From CAIWXH01 sp964555675 (GTDB lineage Bacteria > Chloroflexota > Chloroflexia > Chloroflexales > Chloroflexaceae), in assembly GCA_964555675.1 (NCBI GenBank), contig CAZKTU010000234.1:1-10290 (forward strand): a stretch of 10,290 nt of DNA. The letters run 5' to 3'. The translations under genes were made by a program, and so were the position numbers. Below are positions 7,843 through 10,290 of the stretch, piece after piece. The notes beneath the pieces were generated by a model. The model was given only the letters and a program-made list of their open reading frames with translations. It ran no database searches and had not been told where the DNA came from. How positions within the stretch are numbered: position 1 is the stretch's first letter; the number at the start of each line of letters is the position of its first letter.

Positions 7843-8881
7843 TGCCGAGGCGGTAGACGGTGCTGTGCCTGTAGCGCTCGCCCGGCCGCAGCACCGTGCT
7901 GGGGAACTGGGGCTGGTTCGGCGAGTCGGGGAAGTGCTGGGTCTCGAGGCAGAGGGCGCTGTACTGCTCGTAGCGCCGCCCGCCCTTGCCCACGATCTCC
8001 CCCGCGAGAAAGTTGGCCGTGTAGAGCTGCACGCCCGGCTGTGTCGTATAGACCTCGAGGGTGCGCCCGCTAACGGGGTCGGCGGCCCGGGCCGCGAAGG
8101 CCAGCTCGCCGGGCGATTTGTCGAGCACATAGCAGTGGTCGAAGCCCTTGACCAGGCGCAACTGCTCGTCGTCCGCGCCGATGCGCTCGCCGATCAGGGC
8201 GGGCCGCCGCAGGTCGAAGGGCGTGCCCGCCACAGGCCTGAGCTCGCCGAGGGGGATCGAGGTCGGGTCGACGGGCAGGAAGCGCGAGGCGGCCACCTGC
8301 AGCTCGTGGCCCAGAATGGTGCCCTCGCCGGCCAGATTGAAGTAAGCGTGATTGGTCAGATTGAGCACCGTCGCGCGGTCGGCCCGCGCCTCGTAGTCGA
8401 TGCGCAGGTCGTTGCTGTTGGTCAGGGTGTAGGTGACGACCACCGCGAGGGTGCCCGGGTAGCCCTCTTCGCCGTCGGGGCTGCTGTAGGCCAGGGTCAG
8501 GCTCGGACCATCGGGGGCCGCGAGGGGCTGGGCCTGCCAGAGCACCTGGTGGAAGCCGCCCGGCCCGCCGTGAAGATGATTCGGCCCGTTATTGATCGCC
8601 AGGCTGTAGCTCTGGCCGTCGAGGCTGAAGCGGCCCGCCCTGATGCGGTTGGCGTAACGCCCGACCAGGCTGCCGAAGAAGGGGTGCGGCCCCAGGTAGG
8701 GCGCAAACTCGTCGAAGCCCAGAACTACGTCGGCCATGCGCCCGTCGCGGCCGGGGGCGCGCAGGGCCTGCAGGGTGCCCCCGTAGGTCAGAATCTCGGC
8801 CTCGAGCCCGTCGGAATTGGTCAGCGTATAGCGCTCGGCTACGGTTGCGCCCGCCTGGACTGTTTCGTTTGCGATCGGCAT
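7835..8881 (-). CDS. galM: Aldose 1-epimerase (galactose mutarotase)
   Basis: This enzyme interconverts the alpha and beta anomers of glucose, galactose and similar aldoses in the cytoplasm, supplying the right anomer to sugar kinases. The 348-residue length is typical. Conserved blocks appear in order: GRYANRI (74-80), NHLHGGPGGFH (101-111, with His104), NLTNHAYFNLAG (174-185, with His178), PGVQLYTANF (282-291) and CLETQHFPDSPNQPQFP (311-327, with Glu313). By analogy with E. coli GalM (His104, His175, Glu309), His178 is the likely acid and Glu313 the base. The ATG at 8881 follows an AAGGGGGAG ribosome site. There is no signal peptide. It is convergent with, and overlaps, ribokinase, so the two sugar genes are separately transcribed. 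No galactose (Leloir) genes are in view, so a general sugar-mutarotase role is as likely as galactose metabolism. Confidence 0.93.
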   Translation of the reverse strand: MPIANETVQAGATVAERYTLTNSDGLEAEILTYGGTLQALRAPGRDGRMADVVLGFDEFAPYLGPHPFFGSLVGRYANRIRAGRFSLDGQSYSLAINNGPNHLHGGPGGFHQVLWQAQPLAAPDGPSLTLAYSSPDGEEGYPGTLAVVVTYTLTNSNDLRIDYEARADRATVLNLTNHAYFNLAGEGTILGHELQVAASRFLPVDPTSIPLGELRPVAGTPFDLRRPALIGERIGADDEQLRLVKGFDHCYVLDKSPGELAFAARAADPVSGRTLEVYTTQPGVQLYTANFLAGEIVGKGGRRYEQYSALCLETQHFPDSPNQPQFPSTVLRPGERYRHSTVYRLGIS

Positions 8882-8943
8882 CGTGCTCCCCCTTCAGAAC
8901 TGCATACCACTATCGTACCAGCATCCGGCCGCTTCTGCTGCTG

Positions 8944-8960
8944 ATACCCCCACTGGGTAT
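8944..8960. promoter_or_regulatory. ATACCC-N5-GGGTAT dyad, candidate operator (CsoR-like)
   Basis: Perfect 6-bp arms (8944-8949 and 8955-8960) surround CCACT. The sequence lies just downstream of the TTGACT candidate -35 for galM, reading on the minus strand. An A/T-flanked C/G tract of the form TACCC...GGGTA resembles operators bound by CsoR-family regulators. The resemblance is recalled rather than computed, and no CsoR gene is in view. Confidence 0.35.
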
Positions 8961-9023
8961 TTCGCAAGTCAATTCTTATAAAAGAGTGAATGAAGCTTCT
9001 CTCACGATAAACGTCCCTCACCT

Positions 9024-9096
9024 GTGCGCACGGCGTCATGCGCCTATGATTGCACGCAGAACCTTTCAGCCACAGGCACAATGCACGTGCGCACGG
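9024..9096. repeat. GTGCGCACGG repeated twice, 63 bp apart
   Basis: The 10-mer GTGCGCACGG occurs at 9024-9033 and 9087-9096. Its first eight bases are a perfect palindrome. The two copies are 63 bp apart, about six helical turns, and flank the TATGAT candidate -10 of the dehydrogenase gene. Paired operators that allow looping would look like this, but GC-rich palindromes are common here. Confidence 0.35.
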
Positions 9097-9110
9097 GCAG
9101 TCTCTCGACC

Positions 9111-9134
9111 CGCGGGCGACGATTGTCGCCTGCG
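9111..9134 (+). other. Strong hairpin in the acyl-CoA dehydrogenase leader
   Basis: CGCGGGCGAC (9111-9120), loop GATT, then GTCGCCTGCG (9125-9134) form a 10-bp RNA stem with one G-U pair. It ends 55 bp before the ATG and leaves the ribosome site free. No U-run follows, so it is not a standard intrinsic terminator. It may stabilise the mRNA or act as a protein-binding site. Confidence 0.45.
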
Positions 9135-9189
9135 CCCTGATGCCGCGTGCTCACTCGATCACGCGTGCCACAACGGGAGGAACAGGCCG

Positions 9190-10290
9190 ATGACGACCTC
9201 GACCCTGGACACCGACACCCTCGAGATGGTCCTCGCGACGATTCGCGAGTATGCCGCCAAGGAGCTCAAGCCCGAGTATCTGCGCGAGCTCGACGAGCGC
9301 GACGAGTTTCCCCACAAGGTGCTGCAAGACCTCTATGATCAGAATAAGATTGGCGTTCACCTGATCTTCATCCCCGAGGAGTACGACGGCCTTGGCGGCG
9401 GGGCCTACGACGTCTATCGTGTCTCCGAGCAGATGGCCAAGATCGACCTGGGCATCGCCACGGGCGTGCTGGCCACCTTCCTCGGCACCGACCCGATCGT
9501 GGTCGGCGGCACCGAGGAGCAGAAGGCCCACTGGATGGGCCGCATCGCCCGCGAGGGCATGCTGGTCGCCTACGGCGCCACCGAGCCCCAGGCCGGCTCG
9601 GACCTCGGCACCCTCACCACCAAAGCGGTGCCCGTCGAGGAGGACGGCAAGCTGATCGGCTACAAGATCTCGGGCCGCAAGCAGTGGATCTCGAACGGCG
9701 GCGTGGCCAAACTGTACACCATCCTGGCCAACGCCCCCGGCGGCCCGACCTGGTTCGTGATGGAAGCCGGTCAACCCGGCTTCAGCTTTGGCAAGCCCGA
9801 GGACAAGCACGGGATCAGGGCCTCGAACACCGCGGCCCTCTTCCTCGACGAGGTCTTCATCCCGGTCGAGAACCTGGTCGGCGGGGTCGAGGGACGGGGC
9901 CTGGCCCAGGCCCAGGCGGTCTTCGGCTACACCCGCCTGATGGTCGGCTCGTTCGGCCTCGGCGGCGGCTGGGCGGCCCTCGAGCGGGCCATCCGCTACG
10001 GCCAGACCCGCGTCCAGGGCGGCGGGTTGCTCTCGACCAAGCAGGCCTACACCCACAAGCTCTGGGTGCCCAACGCCGTCAGGCTCGAGGCCTCGCGGGC
10101 CTATATCGAGTGGGTGGCCGAGCGTATCGACGGCGGCGACCCCGAGCAGCAGACTGAGGGCGCGGTGGCCAAGTACTTCGCCACCGAGAGCGGCAATAAG
10201 GCCGCCGAGGACGCCATCCAGGCCCACGGCGGATATGGCTACACCAAGGAGTACATGGTCGAGAAGGTCAAGCGCGACGTGCGCATCACC
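9190..10290 (+). CDS. Acyl-CoA dehydrogenase, 3' end cut by the window
   Basis: This is an FAD-dependent acyl-CoA dehydrogenase, which introduces the trans-2,3 double bond in beta-oxidation or branched-chain acyl-CoA breakdown, passing electrons to ETF. The frame is open from ATG 9190 to the window edge (367 residues, no stop). The start follows GGGAGG (9175-9180), 9 nt upstream. Family signs are YGATEPQAGSDL (128-139, ACAD signature 1), KQWISNGG near residue 173 for FAD binding, a C-terminal helical domain from about 240, and QAHGGYGYTKEY (344-355, signature 2). The sequence stops at KRDVRIT, where the catalytic IYEGT block normally follows, so in families that use this glutamate the base lies just outside the window. 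Chain-length specificity cannot be told. Whether it ends near 380 residues or carries a C-terminal extension is unknown. Confidence 0.93.
   Translation, partial: MTTSTLDTDTLEMVLATIREYAAKELKPEYLRELDERDEFPHKVLQDLYDQNKIGVHLIFIPEEYDGLGGGAYDVYRVSEQMAKIDLGIATGVLATFLGTDPIVVGGTEEQKAHWMGRIAREGMLVAYGATEPQAGSDLGTLTTKAVPVEEDGKLIGYKISGRKQWISNGGVAKLYTILANAPGGPTWFVMEAGQPGFSFGKPEDKHGIRASNTAALFLDEVFIPVENLVGGVEGRGLAQAQAVFGYTRLMVGSFGLGGGWAALERAIRYGQTRVQGGGLLSTKQAYTHKLWVPNAVRLEASRAYIEWVAERIDGGDPEQQTEGAVAKYFATESGNKAAEDAIQAHGGYGYTKEYMVEKVKRDVRIT

Larger units (their letters stand above)
8882..9189. other. Divergent control region between galM and the acyl-CoA dehydrogenase gene
   Basis: This 308-bp gene-free stretch must carry the promoters of both flanking genes. 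The galM-proximal half is AT-rich around 8960-9010 and includes CTTATAAAAG (8975-8984). It also contains TTGACT on the minus strand (8972-8967) as a candidate -35 for galM, with no strong -10 at 17 bp spacing. On the plus strand, TATGAT (9045-9050) is a five-of-six -10 for the dehydrogenase gene, with a poor -35. The region also holds the dyads listed separately. Confidence 0.5.

Noticed and set aside
6850..8944. Long open frames opposite ribokinase (minus) and opposite galM (plus, from 7565)
   Set aside because: Both are shadows of genes with complete catalytic motifs. Their translations are repetitive, Arg/Gly/Ala/Asp-rich and motif-free.
9151..10227. Minus-strand open frame opposite the acyl-CoA dehydrogenase
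   Set aside because: The plus-strand frame is open to the window edge with both ACAD signatures; the antisense translation has no motif.

Overview
This window is very GC-rich (about 70% by eye) bacterial chromosomal DNA. It holds nine protein-coding genes, tightly packed and switching strand often. There is no sign of phage, transposon, plasmid or CRISPR sequence. The gene mix is a PAS histidine kinase, an M28-type peptidase with extra domains, a CPBP membrane protease homologue, a prokaryotic GIDE-domain protein, ribokinase, aldose 1-epimerase and an acyl-CoA dehydrogenase. It would fit a free-living heterotroph such as a high-GC member of the Chloroflexota, but no marker gene settles the phylum, so this is a weak inference.

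Layout: 1-61 is a 17-bp tandem repeat that may continue upstream. 142-1650 (+) is a membrane sensor histidine kinase with no response regulator in view. 1647-1829 (-) is a 60-residue two-helix membrane protein. 1830-2000 is an AT-rich divergent control region with two perfect inverted repeats. 2001-3983 (+) is the M28-type peptidase. 3984-4251 is an unassigned gap. 4252-5562 (+) is the CPBP homologue fused to a soluble C-terminal domain, with apparent loss of one active-site histidine. 5559-6305 (-) is the GIDE-domain protein. 6428-6868 (+) is an unrecognised membrane protein. 6919-7842 (+) is ribokinase. 7835-8881 (-) is aldose 1-epimerase. 8882-9189 is a second divergent control region with a CsoR-like dyad, a repeated palindrome and a strong hairpin. 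9190 to the right edge (+) is an acyl-CoA dehydrogenase cut by the window.

Functionally this looks like ordinary housekeeping and accessory metabolism rather than one coherent system. Ribokinase and aldose epimerase are both sugar-handling enzymes and are neighbours, but they are convergent, so they do not share a transcript. The structural theme is the gene ends: all three convergent gene pairs overlap at their stop codons, each around a CTAG. The most worthwhile leads are the degenerate CPBP active site with its fused domain, the two operator-rich divergent regions, and the tail-to-tail overlaps. I did not find a clear new multi-gene system.
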